Origin: Lyophyllum atratum | Taxonomy: Eukaryota > Basidiomycota > Agaricomycetes > Agaricales > Lyophyllaceae | Assembly (NCBI GenBank): GCA_014905825.1 | Contig: JACGCN010000001.1 | Coordinates: 2,480,001-2,544,000 of the forward strand | Length of the DNA: 64,000 nucleotides | Reading direction: 5' to 3' | Shown here: positions 46,697 through 60,170 of the stretch, one piece after another | How positions within the stretch are numbered: position 1 is the first letter of the stretch | Layout: every line of letters starts with the position of its first letter | Notes under the pieces: model-generated | The model's input: the letters and a program-made list of their open reading frames with translations, nothing else | Database searches by the model: none | What the model was told of the DNA's origin: nothing | Program-made: the position numbers and the translations under genes

Positions 46697-47759
46697 ATGA
46701 CGGCCATTCAAGCTGTGTACATTCGTGGCCACGAAGAACGGACGACTCCCAAACCACACACCGTCTACCGCATAGAGATACAAGCCCATGTAAGATCATG
46801 GCAGATGTGGCGACGCTACTCCGAATTCGACGATCTACACACAGAAATTACCAAATCTGTGGGATCTCCACCAGCCTCCTTGCCCCCCAAACACAAATTC
46901 TCCCTCATGCGTTCTCGCACGGACACTAAGGTACTTGAAGAGAGGCGCACAGGGCTCGAGGAATATCTTCGAGCCATCATCAGTGCAAAGGAGGAAAAAT
47001 GGCGGGAAAGCTTTGCGTTCAAAGACTTCCTGGGTGTACCACGTCAGCCGACAAGGCGGCCCAGCAGCCACGCAATTTACCTCTTCCACATGGCTCGATG
47101 AGCACATCGAGATACAGACGAGAATGCGAGCCGTACGTGCGGATATCAACAAGCGTGACGCGCTGTCAGATCGTGGAGACGTCGGGGCCTCGCATCAGGC
47201 CAATGTCAGCGCGAAAGCAAAGCTGGCAGGCCTCTCCGCACGAATAGCGACGCTGGAGAAGGGGTTAGAGGGGCTTGCCATGTCTGGAATCAGCGAGGGG
47301 GAGCTACAGCGGCGCTTTGATATGGTCGCACGAGTGCGGGACGACCATGAGAAGCTCACGAGGATGGTGACGGTTGCACGGCAGGCCGTGCGACCCACCT
47401 CAGGTCAGTCTGGTCAAGTCAATGTTGTGTCGGAGTCGGATCGAGAGGCGCTGTTGGGGACGAATGTGCTCAAACCGATCACAAGGGTATTCGGGGTGAA
47501 GGAACCTCCAAAGGAAACAGAGCAAACTCGACCTTTGGACGATCACGGACTCCTTGGATTCCAACAACTCCAGATGCAGGAACAAGATCAACAGCTTTCT
47601 CAATTGACGACGATTATCCAGAGACAGAAACAACTTGGCCTCGCGATCAGCAATGAAATTGGCTCCCAGATTGAACTTCTGGATGATCTGTCGAACGAGG
47701 TGGATAGGGTGGGGGGAAAGCTCACGACTACGAATCGCCAGTTGAACAGGCTCGGGTAG
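46697..47759 (+). CDS. VAM7: Vacuolar SNARE Vam7 (frame break)
   Basis: A single exon. PX domain: YRIEIQAHVRSWQMWRRYSE, SLPPKHKFSLMR, LEERRTGLEEYLRAI and FAFKDFLGVP. A middle helical region TWLDEHIEIQTRMRAVRADI is followed by a C-terminal Qc-SNARE motif GFQQLQMQEQDQQLSQL with IIQRQKQLGLAIS and IGSQIELLDDLSNEVDR. No membrane anchor, as expected; the PX domain binds PI3P on the vacuole. The frame breaks by one base near 47055-47065, between GVPRQPTRR and ATQFTSSTWLDE. Otherwise about 350 residues, normal for the family. Confidence 0.87.
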
Positions 47760-47919
47760 AGACCCATAGTGGATTATATTGGTCTTTTATACACAGGGTT
47801 ATATGCATGATGGTTTATATGCAGTGTAATGGGGTTCCAGATGTACTATGCAGGTGTATATTGTAACAATTAGAAGGATTGGTGGATTGGTAGGTCTACA
47901 AATGATGCGTGGAAGGAAT

Positions 47920-49078
47920 TCAGGTTTGTCTCAAGAACTTGCCTACGCCCTGTGATTAGCTCGTCAGTAGAAGACAATTATCATGGAAGAAGTATGGCTG
48001 ACCTCAAAACATGCAATCATGATACCACAAGCCGGTGCAATCTTTGCTACACGAGGCATGATTCCCGCGAATAGCGCAGAGGCCCCTTCCGTTTGTACAA
48101 TGCGCATTAGGAAAGGAATGCTAGACGATGTTCGACTATGTGAAGGCGTCATCACCAAAGCCTGCCGTCTTGTTTTGAGGACGTCGAAGGGAGAAGTTAT
48201 CAGCGCTGCTGAGGTTCCGCTGATTGCTCCGCTGATGAAAGCAACCCAAACTCCTTCACGTCCCTGTCGAGCAAATGCTCTTTTCCACGTCTCGTAACTT
48301 GCCCAATATATTCCTGAGAAAGGTACGTCACGCCAAAGTGTAGGCCCTAGTCCCCGCCACAGCGAGAGCACACCACGTTCACGGACCAGGGCACGGACTG
48401 AGGTAAGGACGGAACGGAGTGTATTTGGATTTTGGGGTGAGAGTGGGGTAGATTGGAGGTTGGTACGTATGAGCTCCAAAGGGGACACCATGGACGTGAT
48501 GGCCGAGCGCGCAAGTATCCCTGCCGCTAGAGGGACGAGAGGTTCTTGAGGTATGAGAGGTGGTAGCACGACTCTGAGCAAATGGTCGTATGTTAAGATA
48601 TAAGAGGTCGATGCGGGCACCCCCATGACCCTGTCAATTGATAAGTATATTTGGCTCTGGAAGGCTTCAGAGGACATACAATGAGGTACCAGCTCCTTTC
48701 CACAGTCCACGGATGCCTTCTACTCGCCAAACGTGGCGCACCGCATCCATGAAGCCGTTCACACGCTCAGTCCTGAATATCCCGTGGTCCCAAACGCAGA
48801 CAACCTCCTCCGCTAAGGGCCGTGCCATGGACGACATATTCCGAACACACGAGGCCGCCTTGTTTGGTTGGCAACATACATTGGGCGGAGGGCGAGGGAA
48901 GAGCCCCTTGGGTTGTATTGGTTGGGTTTGGAGCCGGGTCTTGATGACATCGAACGGGGTCACTGGCTGACGGGTTAGCAAGACGGACGAGCGGTCTATT
49001 TTGTCGGTACGCACTGGTGAGGGCAGTAACGGTCGACCCCGTCGCCGCTGCAACGACCTTTGCATGGAAGGCATCCAT
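47920..49078 (-). CDS. MTM1: Mitochondrial carrier Mtm1/SLC25A39-40-like
   Basis: Four exons in frame. Three mitochondrial carrier repeats: MTPFDVIKTRLQTQ, VSPLELIRTNLQS and TSPFDVLKTRRQAL, each with the PxD/ExxK/R signature. VWRVEGIRGLWKGAGTSLVM and RDVPFSGIYWASYETWKRAF match the Mtm1/SLC25A39 branch, linked to mitochondrial glutathione and iron-sulfur homeostasis. The first matrix loop holds four cysteines (CCQPNKAASC and VVCVWDHG), reminiscent of the regulatory Cys loop in SLC25A39. Start at 49078 (MDAFHAKVVAAATGST). Divergent from eIF4E. Confidence 0.85.
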
Positions 49079-49390
49079 GTCCCCTGCACTAAGCGGTGGA
49101 AAACCAAGTGGATGAGCCTGTCAGATGCTGACTCAGAAATTCCTTATCAGATAACGGAGCTCGCGGAGGGTCTCCGGCCGGAATCATAGGTCACGTGCAG
49201 TCGACCTGACAAAAAACGTTGATCGCTACCCACTGCGTTAAACGACGACCTCATCACCAACCCCAAACAATCCCCAGGCCAGATAATATCAAGACTCATC
49301 CCACTGTTTCTGGAAGCATTGCTGACTCGCTATTAAATCCTCATCTTCTGTGATACCAGAGGCCTCTGATATTAACTTCCAACTTTCGCC
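49079..49390. other. Divergent promoter region, MTM1/eIF4E
   Basis: 312 bases. Contains gtcacgtg-type word near 49190-49197 (ggtcacgtg). No TATA box or exon recognised. Confidence 0.4.
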
Positions 49391-50497
49391 ATGGCTTCTA
49401 CCCTGTCTGGCCCTGCTTTACAGGCCTCGAGAGCTGCGCTCTCTGCTGCTCTAGCAGATCAGTCGCAATCTACTGCCGTTGACGAGTCTCTTGAACCTGG
49501 CGAAATTCAGGAAGTCGATATGCAGACCCAAGCCGACAGCATCCGGACTGTCTTCAGCGATCCTACCAATTTCAACGTCAAGGTGTGCCTTGCACCTTTC
49601 TATTCCGATCTATCTGAGTCTGACTTATCTTTAGCACCCCCTCTACTCTCCGTGGACGCTCTGGTTCGACTCTCCCGCGACTAAGGGCCGAAATCTCCCA
49701 CAGACCCCCATCTCTGCTTTCCCTCAAACCCCAGTTCCCCAAACACCTGGCGTTGCAGCTGCTGCTCAGGGGTGGATGGAGGATATCAAACGTGTTATTA
49801 GTTTCGACAGTGTTGAGGAATTCTGGGGGCAAGTTTTGAATGGATGGTGCCCAATTTTATCTCGGCTAATGATTGCGACGACTTTAGACTGTACAACAAC
49901 ATAATACCACCATCTCAGCTGCCGCAAAAAGCAAATTACTATCTGTTCAAGGTGGGCCTATTCTGATGTTGATTCATGCTCGCTTATCTGACCATCTAAC
50001 ACAGGAGGGCATTATTCCGGCTTGGGAAGATGAAGCCAACAAGCACGGAGGAAAATGGAGTATTCAACTGCCCAGGGACAAGAACCGGGGAAATGTTGAC
50101 AGAATGTGGTTATACACGGTGTGTAACTGTCTGTATGGCGGGCTACTCTGAGTTGACGTGCTTGCAGATGCTGGCTGCGATCGGAGAGACTTTTGACCCG
50201 TCGCCGGTGTTGTCGGACGGGACGGGGAAGGCACCCAAGTCGCTTATTACGGGCGTGATTGTGTCTACCCGCCCGCAGTTCTACCGGCTCTCAATATGGA
50301 CGCGGCTTGCGCCCTCGGCGACGGAAGAGGATGGATTGCGGGAGCGAATTGAGGGCGTTGGACGGCATTTCAAGATGAGCGTTTTGGGATTCCAGGAGGG
50401 GCAGAAACTGGGTGGGCCGTTGGCGACTGAGGTTGAGTTTTTGTCGCACAAGGACTCGGAGAAAAAGGGCAAGTCGGCGAGGAAGATTGTAGTGTAG
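49391..50497 (+). CDS. Cap-binding translation factor eIF4E
   Basis: Five exons in frame. FNVKHPLYSPWTLWFDSPA, SFDSVEEFWG-LYNNIIPPSQL, NYYLFKEGIIPAWEDEANKH, GGKWSIQLP and ITGVIVSTRPQFYRLSIWTR are the eIF4E core, with the two cap-stacking Trp positions (W of SPWTLW-type strand and W of PAWED). The N-terminal extension with GEIQEVDMQ is disordered. An insertion rich in Pro/Thr after the first strand (LPQTPISAFPQTPVPQTPG) is unusual against yeast eIF4E and resembles longer 4E isoforms. The second intron is GC-AG (49829-49887). Confidence 0.92.
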
Positions 50498-50620
50498 CAC
50501 TGCCACTGTGTTTGGTTGGATCACGTGTATGGAATCGATGACGACATAGCAGGCTGCGCACGAAAGACATATAAAGATGCAGCACTCACCCATCCATCGC
50601 TCCAATCCATTCCCAATCCC

Positions 50621-52427
50621 ATGCCCGTCCCAAGCTTCCTCGCCTCCTTCGCAGACAAGGCCCAGTCCGCCATAAATGCCTCCCCACTTGCATCCCATCT
50701 CCCTGGGGCCCGCCCCACTAGCCCAGACTCCGCCGCCCAACCCACTGCCAACGATGCCGCAGCCCATGGCACCCAGAAGTCCCACACCCTAGGTGCACTT
50801 CAGCACCAACTTCGCGCTTTCGGCCAGCAGTACGCGTCAGTATCAAGCTCTCAATCCTACATCGCCACTCCGCTGATATCTTCGCCATAGATCTACTACC
50901 CCGGTTCAAAAGATCATCACCGTCGAGAAAGGGATCGCGATTGACTATGACAGTGTATCCCGCGACGCCAAATCTCAGAGCAAGGAACTATACACGTGGG
51001 GTCAGACTGAGCCTGAAGATCTCAAAGATGGTGAGCCCCTCAACTCACCTTCCGAATCACACTCATGCCTTGTGAACAGTCACCGATAGACTGGCCTATC
51101 TAAATTTTGTCCAGGGATCTCTCGCCAGCTCACTCTCCCTGAAGTTAGATGCTGCTCGCACACCCCTTAAAGCACTCCGTGATGCTGAAACGGCCATTGC
51201 ACCCCGCCGAAATCTTCGCGCGAGTCTACACAATCAGCTCGCCCGGATAGAGCACGATCAACAAAAGGGGATGGAGAAGAAGATATCTGAATTGAAAGAC
51301 CAGATCAAGAAGGCGGAACTCGACGATCAAGCACAGGAAAATGAGATCGAGCTCCTAAAGCGCAAGGCCGTCCGAGAGAGTGAACAGCTGAAATGGGAGG
51401 CGTTCAGAGAGGTCAGTATAGACTACTGCACATATCCCATGCGATTGATTTTGACGTGTTCATTCTGTAGTACGGCGAAAAGTTAGTTCTCCTGTCACAA
51501 GCGTCGGCGCCCATCATTGGAGCTCTGCCCACGTTGCCTCCTACGCCAAACCAGCCATACACAGGTGCTCAAGCGACTGGAGCGGCACGCGCCTCCCTGC
51601 AGCGCGCTCTTGACAACTACAAGACGGGACATATCAACTTGCCACCTCAACTGACTGGAGCCGATCTACACAGATCCGACACACGCAGCTTTGGCGAAAG
51701 CCATGCCAGTGAACTCTCGAGCATTAATTCAGATGTCACCCATGCGTCTGGAGCCACCCACGGTATCTCAACTACCCCACCATATTCTCAACCCCCTACT
51801 CCGTCTAAGCCAGCAGAAGTGCGCACCGCAGGCGCGGAAAAGACAGCTTCCCCTCCTCCTATCAATCCTGCTGCCCTTAATCAATCACCAGCGCCAATCC
51901 CTACCTCACCACCGAGCGGTTTCAACTCGCCTGCCGTACCCCTTCCAACCACTTCTCCTTCACCCGTTGTGATCCCTCCGGCGATGCCCACTGTGGCGGA
52001 GACTGGTGTCCCTGTGTCAGCTGGAACCGATGGACCAGGACCAGCCAGCGGCTCACTTCATGACATCAGGGCTGCTTCGGAAAATGCAGGGCCTCGAAGT
52101 GGCGGGCAGCCTGCTCAAAATGCCAATGCTGCCACTTCGACTTACGGCCAACTTCCGAGCCCAGAGCGCGGAAGTGTGGTGGCTGAGCAGAAGTACACAT
52201 CTGCGGAAGAGGAGAAACGGAGGCTGCAAGCTACCTACTCCCAAGTGCCTCCACCAACAACTACGGCACCACCACCGTCAACTCAATCTCAGTTCGAGGG
52301 TGCCGAGGACGAGAAGAAGCGGCTTGAGCGAGAGGAAAGAGAGCGCCTTCTCGGAGCAGGCTCGGGCACCGATAACACTGCGAAGAAAGATGGTAATGAT
52401 GAATTACCTCCGTATCAGGATATGTGA
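50621..52427 (+). CDS. PIL1: Eisosome core protein Pil1/Lsp1
   Basis: Four exons in frame. MPVPSFLASFADKAQSAINA, then the Pil1 BAR domain: ITVEKGIAIDYDSVSRDAK, QSKELYTWGQTEPEDLKDV, KLDAARTPLKALRDAE and LHNQLARIEHDQQKG, with a Lys/Glu coiled coil and LKWEAFREYGEKLVLLSQ. It assembles into plasma-membrane furrows (eisosomes). The long C-terminal tail rich in Pro/Ser/Thr (about 300 residues) is longer than in yeast and ends ELPPYQDM. Start ATG at 50621; an upstream in-frame open stretch has no ATG. Confidence 0.9.
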
Positions 52428-52608
52428 TACTTGGGCTTTGATTCTTGAATGGATGATATGAATGTTACGGACCCACTTGCTGCCATCTATCTTCTATCCT
52501 TCCATCCATGTACATGTAAAAAATTAGCACAATATATGATACAGCTTGATTGTACATCGACGGCCTGTCGGAATTGTAAGTTACTTGAAATTAATAGTGA
52601 TCTCCCGC

Positions 52609-53223
52609 TCAGCCACCCAAGGTTGTCCATGAAGCATCCATTACATCAACGGGCCCAGGTTTGATATTAGAGATGACCGCTGAGGCCGTTATGGTCGTTT
52701 CTCCTGGTGGCACGTTATCTGTTCGGTGGTCGGGGATGATAGTTCGCTGTGGCGCATGGTCACGACGATGAAGGGAAGGCGAGGACAAAACTTCGAAACT
52801 CACCTCGTAGAATGCAACGTGCTGCTGCATCTCCCAGTTGACTTTGTAATCGATTTCTGCTTCCCATGGCTCCAACGTTCCCCCGCTCCGCCTGGGCTTG
52901 TTCGCTTCCCTCGTCCGAGTCGTCGCCTTCTCGGGTAGCTTCGGCATGATAATCTCATCCACTACCCTAGGACTCGGGCTAGGGTTTGCCTCCTCCATTT
53001 CAGCGATCGACTCCGGTTTCTCCTTCAGCCAACCTCGCTCCCACATCTTCCGTCTCGGCCATCGCGCAAGTGTAAGCCATAGTACTAGCACCACGAACGT
53101 CAACCCAACAACCATCCCAATCCCAATGTACCTGTGGGCTCCAGGCTTCTCAAAATCCGCTGGCCCAGTCCCGCCCTGGTTATTGCTTTCCTTCTCTATG
53201 GGGTCGGTACCGATGATGGCCAT
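52609..53223 (-). CDS. Single-pass membrane protein, unnamed
   Basis: Open frame of 204 codons from the ATG at 53223 (MAIIGTDPIEKES). One membrane helix, YIGIGMVVGLTFVVLVLWLT, then RWPRRKMWERGW and a polar tail with PKLPEKATTRTREANKPRR and VNWEMQQHVAFYEV. A possible intron near 52800 would change frame, so the unspliced reading is kept. No family recognised; structure resembles small fungal tail- or signal-anchored proteins. An additional 5' exon is possible. Convergent with PIL1. Confidence 0.5.
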   Translation of the reverse strand: MAIIGTDPIEKESNNQGGTGPADFEKPGAHRYIGIGMVVGLTFVVLVLWLTLARWPRRKMWERGWLKEKPESIAEMEEANPSPSPRVVDEIIMPKLPEKATTRTREANKPRRSGGTLEPWEAEIDYKVNWEMQQHVAFYEVSFEVLSSPSLHRRDHAPQRTIIPDHRTDNVPPGETTITASAVISNIKPGPVDVMDASWTTLGG

Positions 53224-53642
53224 TGTTGGTGTGCAGTCGCGGTTGGGGCCACATGGATTGTCTCCGATTTCCTGTATAGCGCGTGGAAGAAACATCGAGC
53301 CCAGGAGCAGAGAAAGGTGGCACTTGAGGCGAACGCGCCAGGATATCACCAGCCCCCCCCAATCAGCTTCTTATATGCGTACGCAATATGTAAACGGAAA
53401 TGCTTCGATCTAACCATTTCGGCTTGCATTCATAACGGCTGACGATTGCTATCATATCACTCGCTAAAACCGGGCTTCTTTTCGGGATGGCAGAGCTTCT
53501 CTTTCTTGGCAGCCATCACATTACAAAATGCGATCTAGCATGTATGTCAAAACTATATATACATAAAACGCTTCCAAGTTCAATGTACTTATAGCAAGTT
53601 CCATTCTTCTTCCTTTGTCTGGCAGCGTCCTTTTAGTGTCTT
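53224..53642. other. Intergenic
   Basis: 419 bases between the single-pass membrane gene start and the aspartyl-tRNA synthetase stop, both minus. Some of it may be 5' exon of the membrane gene. Nothing else recognised. Confidence 0.35.
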
Positions 53643-55608
53643 CTAGGGCTCCAACCTCTTCGGGTCGCGGGGGAACAGTGATGCCCTCCTGATGTTATTC
53701 AACTTGAGGAAAAGCATCAAGACACGTTCCAACCCAATTCCACCCCCACCGTGAGGCGCGCAGCCCATGCGGAAGGCATCGATATAGCCTTTCATGCTTT
53801 CAGGGTCAACACCCTTGCTTCGCATTTTCTCGGCGAGCAATTTGGGGTCGTGAATACGCTGAGCGCCGGACAGAATTTCTTCGCCGCGCATAAAGAAGTC
53901 ATAGGAGTTCGAGACGGTCTGTTCAGAACATGTTAGGTGCGGCATAGTCAAGATTGATTTCTGACACGCACGGGATCTTCAGGGTCCGGCATCGTGTAGA
54001 AAGGGCGTATTTCCATAGGAAATTTATCGATGATGAAATAATCAACATCGTACTTCGCTTTGACAAGCCGCCCAAGTCTCTTTTCATTCTCCGTGCTGGT
54101 GAAGAAGGGATCAATTCAACGATGAAGACTTGGCCAGAATATGACGTACTTCATGTCATCCGTGGGCCCAATCTCCACGCCATCGTCGATGAGCATCTGA
54201 ACGGCCTCCTTGTGTGTGAACCGGAGTGTTCCCTCTGGACCCTCCCTCCATTTAAACTCTTCTGCAGGGAACTGCTTTCGGACCGTTTCTATCTCGTGCT
54301 GATACTTCTTGTTGAGGCCTCTGAAGATGCTCAAGAAAAGGCCATCGAGCATTTCCATGACTTCGTGATAATGCTCCTCGATCGTCATCTCAAGATCGAG
54401 TCCAATGAATTCAGTCATATGACGATAGGTATTCGAATCCTCAGCACGGAAGACAGGTCCGATTTCATAGACACGCTCGAAATCAGCAGCAATTGCCATC
54501 TGCTTGGCAAGCTGGGGAGATTGGGCAAGGTACGCAGTGCCTGTGAGCAGACTGTTGAGAAGGCAGGAGCAAACACCTTTGAGCTGGCATACCTTTGAAG
54601 TAGCCGACTTTGAAGACTGAGGCACCAGATTCAGTGGCAGCACCTTGGAGTTTCGGGCTATGAATTTCGATGAAGCCATTGGCACTCAGGAAGTCGCGGA
54701 ACAGGTCCCCAATAGCAGCTTGCAGTCTGAATACAGCTTGGTTTGTTTGCGTCTGCCAATATGTCAAGTCACCTTTTGCCGCTCAAATGACGTAGACTTA
54801 CACGGAGATCGACGACTCGGCTGTTAAGTCGAGTGTCCAACAAGACGCGGTTAAATTGGGCCTCTAGCTGCTCGACCTCCGTGTCGGGCCGAGAAGCATC
54901 ATCGAGGGAGAAAGGCAATCGACCATCGATGCCAGCGACCAGATGAATCTTTACGACCGAATTAATTGGTCAAATAAACACCAATTATTCGCGATCTCAC
55001 CTGTTGGATATGGACCTCAACATCGCTCACACTAGCACCCTGGATCGGGATTGGGCTCTTCTGGACAACACCTTCAACAAGGACGATGCTCTCATCAGCC
55101 AAGCTTGCGGCCCATTTTACCATCTGTTTGGAAACTTTCTCTGGTTTGACTAGCAAAACTGCCTGGACGGAATGGGTACGCTGACGAAGGTTTAGGAAGA
55201 CCAGCTTGTTGCCCTGAGCCCGTGATGTCTGGAGGCGCGCACGAATAAGAACAGGTTCGCCATCGCGAGACGATAGGGTCGAGATCTGGGACCTTTCTCG
55301 GCGGGGACGGGATTGCGATTGATTTAGAGGTAGAGACCCATAAAACTCTGTAGCGAAGTCCTGATTTAAACAGATCAGCACGACAGAATGCAGATCGTAA
55401 TTTGAGACCCACGGCTTCAGCTGCAGCTTGTTGTTGGGCTATTTCTGCCTGCTTCGCAGCCTTCTCTGCAGCCTTTTTCTCCTTTTCTGCAGCTTTTGCA
55501 CGTTTCTTTAGTTCGCTCTTGGATGGGCCGGTTTGCCTGGTTGAATGAGCGCTATATTCTGGGGGATCGAGAAAGGTCTCACTGCTCTGAATCATCAAGG
55601 TCGGCCAT
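53643..55608 (-). CDS. DPS1: Cytosolic aspartyl-tRNA synthetase
   Basis: Eight exons in frame. The start MADLDDSEQ at 55608 joins by splicing to [14 protein letters not shown], the Lys-rich tRNA-binding extension. An OB-fold anticodon domain follows ([20 protein letters not shown]), then class II motifs: [18 protein letters not shown] (motif 1), [36 protein letters not shown] (motif 2) and [16 protein letters not shown] (motif 3). It charges tRNA-Asp in the cytosol. Intact. It shares a 230-base divergent region with aspartate aminotransferase. Confidence 0.95.
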
Positions 55609-55838
55609 TTGGGGAGATGGTAGAGTCAAGAAGAGTCAGATCCAAGAGTGATTGAGTCGGAGGGAACTTTAGATAGGCCCTATACCAGGGTTAGGTTTGC
55701 GTCAGCATCTCGGACTTCGGTCGCCGGATCGGCCATCCCATGCATGCAACATCAAATTTCAAGTGCTTATGTAGTGGACCGCAGGCCCCAGGGCCATTTC
55801 CGTCTTTCTCCATCTCCCCCTCCTTACCAGTCCTCACC

Positions 55839-57387
<1,549 letters not shown>

Positions 57388-57546
57388 TCATTGGCAAACC
57401 ACGGATAGGCTGGCTATAGAAGTGGAATATACATGGAATAAAGATACCAAAATTTCACATAGACTTTTGCATTGTCACATGAACGCGACGTGATATTTGG
57501 CGACGCGTTTTCAGACTGGTCACTGACTACCATTTTCCAGGCGAGC

Positions 57547-60075
57547 ATGTCAGCTCTGGAGGTCGTTGTGGAGGCAGACCCTCGTAGCCCGTCGCCAGTT
57601 GTCCCTGGGGCTTGGCCTTCGAGCTCACGTCCGTCAACCCCCCTTCACAAGCGTTCCAATACTTTTCCTGGGGTCACCTCACACAGCGTGCCTGTCGACC
57701 GTCTACATCTTGACCACGTCCGTAACTTCCACCACCAACTTTCCCGAACATTGTTCAAATCTATGGACTCCAACGGTACTGCTATACGCCCCTCGGGTCT
57801 GGCGGATAGTCATTCTAGTATAAGCGATATCGCTTCAACCCCCTCGGATGGTTCTAATATGACAAGATTCACGCAGGCACGTTTTCCAATGTAGTAAATC
57901 TGGATGCGACTAACCTCTTATAGCATGACACCAATACATCTCCCTCTGTATGTGGGGTACGTGCGGACGGTTTCTCTCTGTATTTCCGTCGTTGAAGAAG
58001 GTTTACAGGAAACATCAGTCGACACAGCACGGTCTTCTCCGATTAGGGGGACAGCCAAATACCCTGTTTACCGACGCGGAGACAACCCAGACATCCAGAG
58101 TGTTGCTATTGACGAAGAATCCCGCATATATGACCCGTCTGATCAAGCCGTGAATACAACGACTCTATCACCGTCGAATGGCTACTCATGGGAAGCCTCA
58201 CTACCAACATCGCATTCATCGTCACTCCGAGTCTCACCGCAAGAGCTAATGCGCCGTCAACGCCCTCGCATCACCATTCCAACATCTCGCTCTCGTTCTT
58301 CATGTGCCTCACATTCATCGCCTGATCCTATCTCGCCAATTTCTTTTTCTTCCCCGACTTCGTCTAGTCATGCCATGCGGTTCCGTTCATCGTATCATGG
58401 TCAAGGTTACTCTCCGTCCTTGGAATACTCTAGCTCTCCTTCTTGGGAAACGTCTTTGGCAGCCAATTAAGTGACCTCGACTCAGTGCAAATTGAAACGC
58501 CTCCACTCTCTGGCGACACGCTCACAAGTATGCTGGATACGGCTCCATTTCAGCCTTCGTCCTATATCCAAGTCCAAGAGAATACTGAATCTTCTACGGA
58601 GGTTGATGTACCTGTTATTCCTATGTTGACAACATTATCGCTACCGGGCAGCGTCGATACTACTCTTGATATGAGCCGCCACGGATCGACTGGACACGAC
58701 AATGTCTTACATTCAACATTGCATCCGTCTCTAGATGCATCCGGAACCCAAACATCTCCTTCCAACTGTTTTTTCTCGTCCTCGCCCGAAATTTCTGAGG
58801 ACACTGGGACGGCTGCCATACGCATTCTGAACTTTCCCTCGCCGTCTGTATCGCTTTCACCTTTTATGACAGCGCCCCCAGAGTCGCCGGTAATCGGCCT
58901 CACGACTGCCGATTCCAGCGCCGTCGAATACGCTGCTGCCGTGGTATCTTCAGCCTGGGGAGGAGATATATCCGTTCACCCAGCTTACCCAGGCATCAAT
59001 TCTCTCAGTGCCGCAATGTCGAATCCAAGACCTGTGTCTCATCTAGAGCTTGACTCGGTCCAATCGGAACGGGCTCTTCTGAAGTCAACAGTAGTAACCA
59101 AGATAAAGAAATTAAGCCGACATGTGAAGAGGTTTCTAACTAGCAGAGCTCGTGGGACGACTCGGACCAGGCAAAACAACAATGACGAGACTTCCGACAA
59201 AATCGACACTGCTCATGAAAGGGACTCTGGACTCTTGAGAGCTAGGGACGACGTATCAAGCCCTACGGAAGCGCGGCACTTTCGTGACTTGCCTGGGGAA
59301 GATTCCGTTGTTAGCACGGAGGGTGGTCACTGGTCTCTTCCTCTTCCCTTGCCTCCAGGTCTAGCGGTATGTTTCTGGAAACAGCCTTGCTGCTTTGCCT
59401 GACCGATGATCATAGAGCCCCCCGGACGCACGGAAGGCTCTTACAGCGGGGACCTATACCTCGGCATCAGTCTCGTCGTTCCCCGCTAGCAATTCAAACG
59501 ACCATACGGCTCCGCCTATGATTCGAATCACATCTTCTAGCTGTTCATATCGGACCCATCCTGCACGCGCACCAGACGAGGACAACGAGAACAGACACGC
59601 TCCTGAGGACCAAGGAAGAATACTTGAAATTCAGACTCGCCCGAAAACGCTTGCAGAAATCAAATCGAAACGTAGGCTTTCCCTCTCTGGCTTGTCCCAT
59701 TTCAGTCGTCCCGCGTCTCAACAAAGCTCCTCCATGGTCGCAGTCGCCCGTTCACGCCCTCGCCCAACTTCCACCATAATCTTCACTACCGCAAGCTCTT
59801 CCTCTATTGCAGACGATGGTGCGGCTCATACCGACAGAGCCCGCCACAGCTCCGCGGCAGTTCCTGCGGAAGAAAACGATCTTCGGGTGCCGGGATTTAG
59901 TACAGCCGTCCATGAACAAAGACCATCTTCGTCTGCGGCAAGAGCATCAACTCCCAATCCAGTAACAAACGACCATGTTGCACAAAAGAAGAGACGTCGC
60001 TTTTCCCTTTCTGCCCTTTCCAATCTTGTCAATAATTCCATGAGAGGCAACAAGCCGCTGCCAGAAGTTCTTTAA
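57547..60075 (+). CDS. Large Ser/Pro-rich protein, unnamed (frame break)
   Basis: At least four exons, about 750-800 residues of low-complexity Ser/Pro/Thr sequence. Few ordered elements: VDRLHLDHVRNFHHQLSRTL near the N-terminus, KSTVVTKIKKLSRHVKRFLT in the middle, and twice a short basic motif KSKRRLSLSGLSHF and KKRRRFSLSALSNLV near the end. The repeated RxLSLSxLS pattern looks like phosphorylation or docking sites (inference). The conserved-looking frame changes by one base near 58468, and splicing around 57874-58005 is ambiguous. Function unknown; possible signalling or polarity scaffold. Confidence 0.55.
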
Positions 60076-60170
60076 TTGATGTGTTGATGATCCAGGTAGA
60101 TGTCTTCACGTATTGTGCATTTCATAGATTGTTAGCTATCAAAGTTGTCACATTAAATGCTATGATGCCT

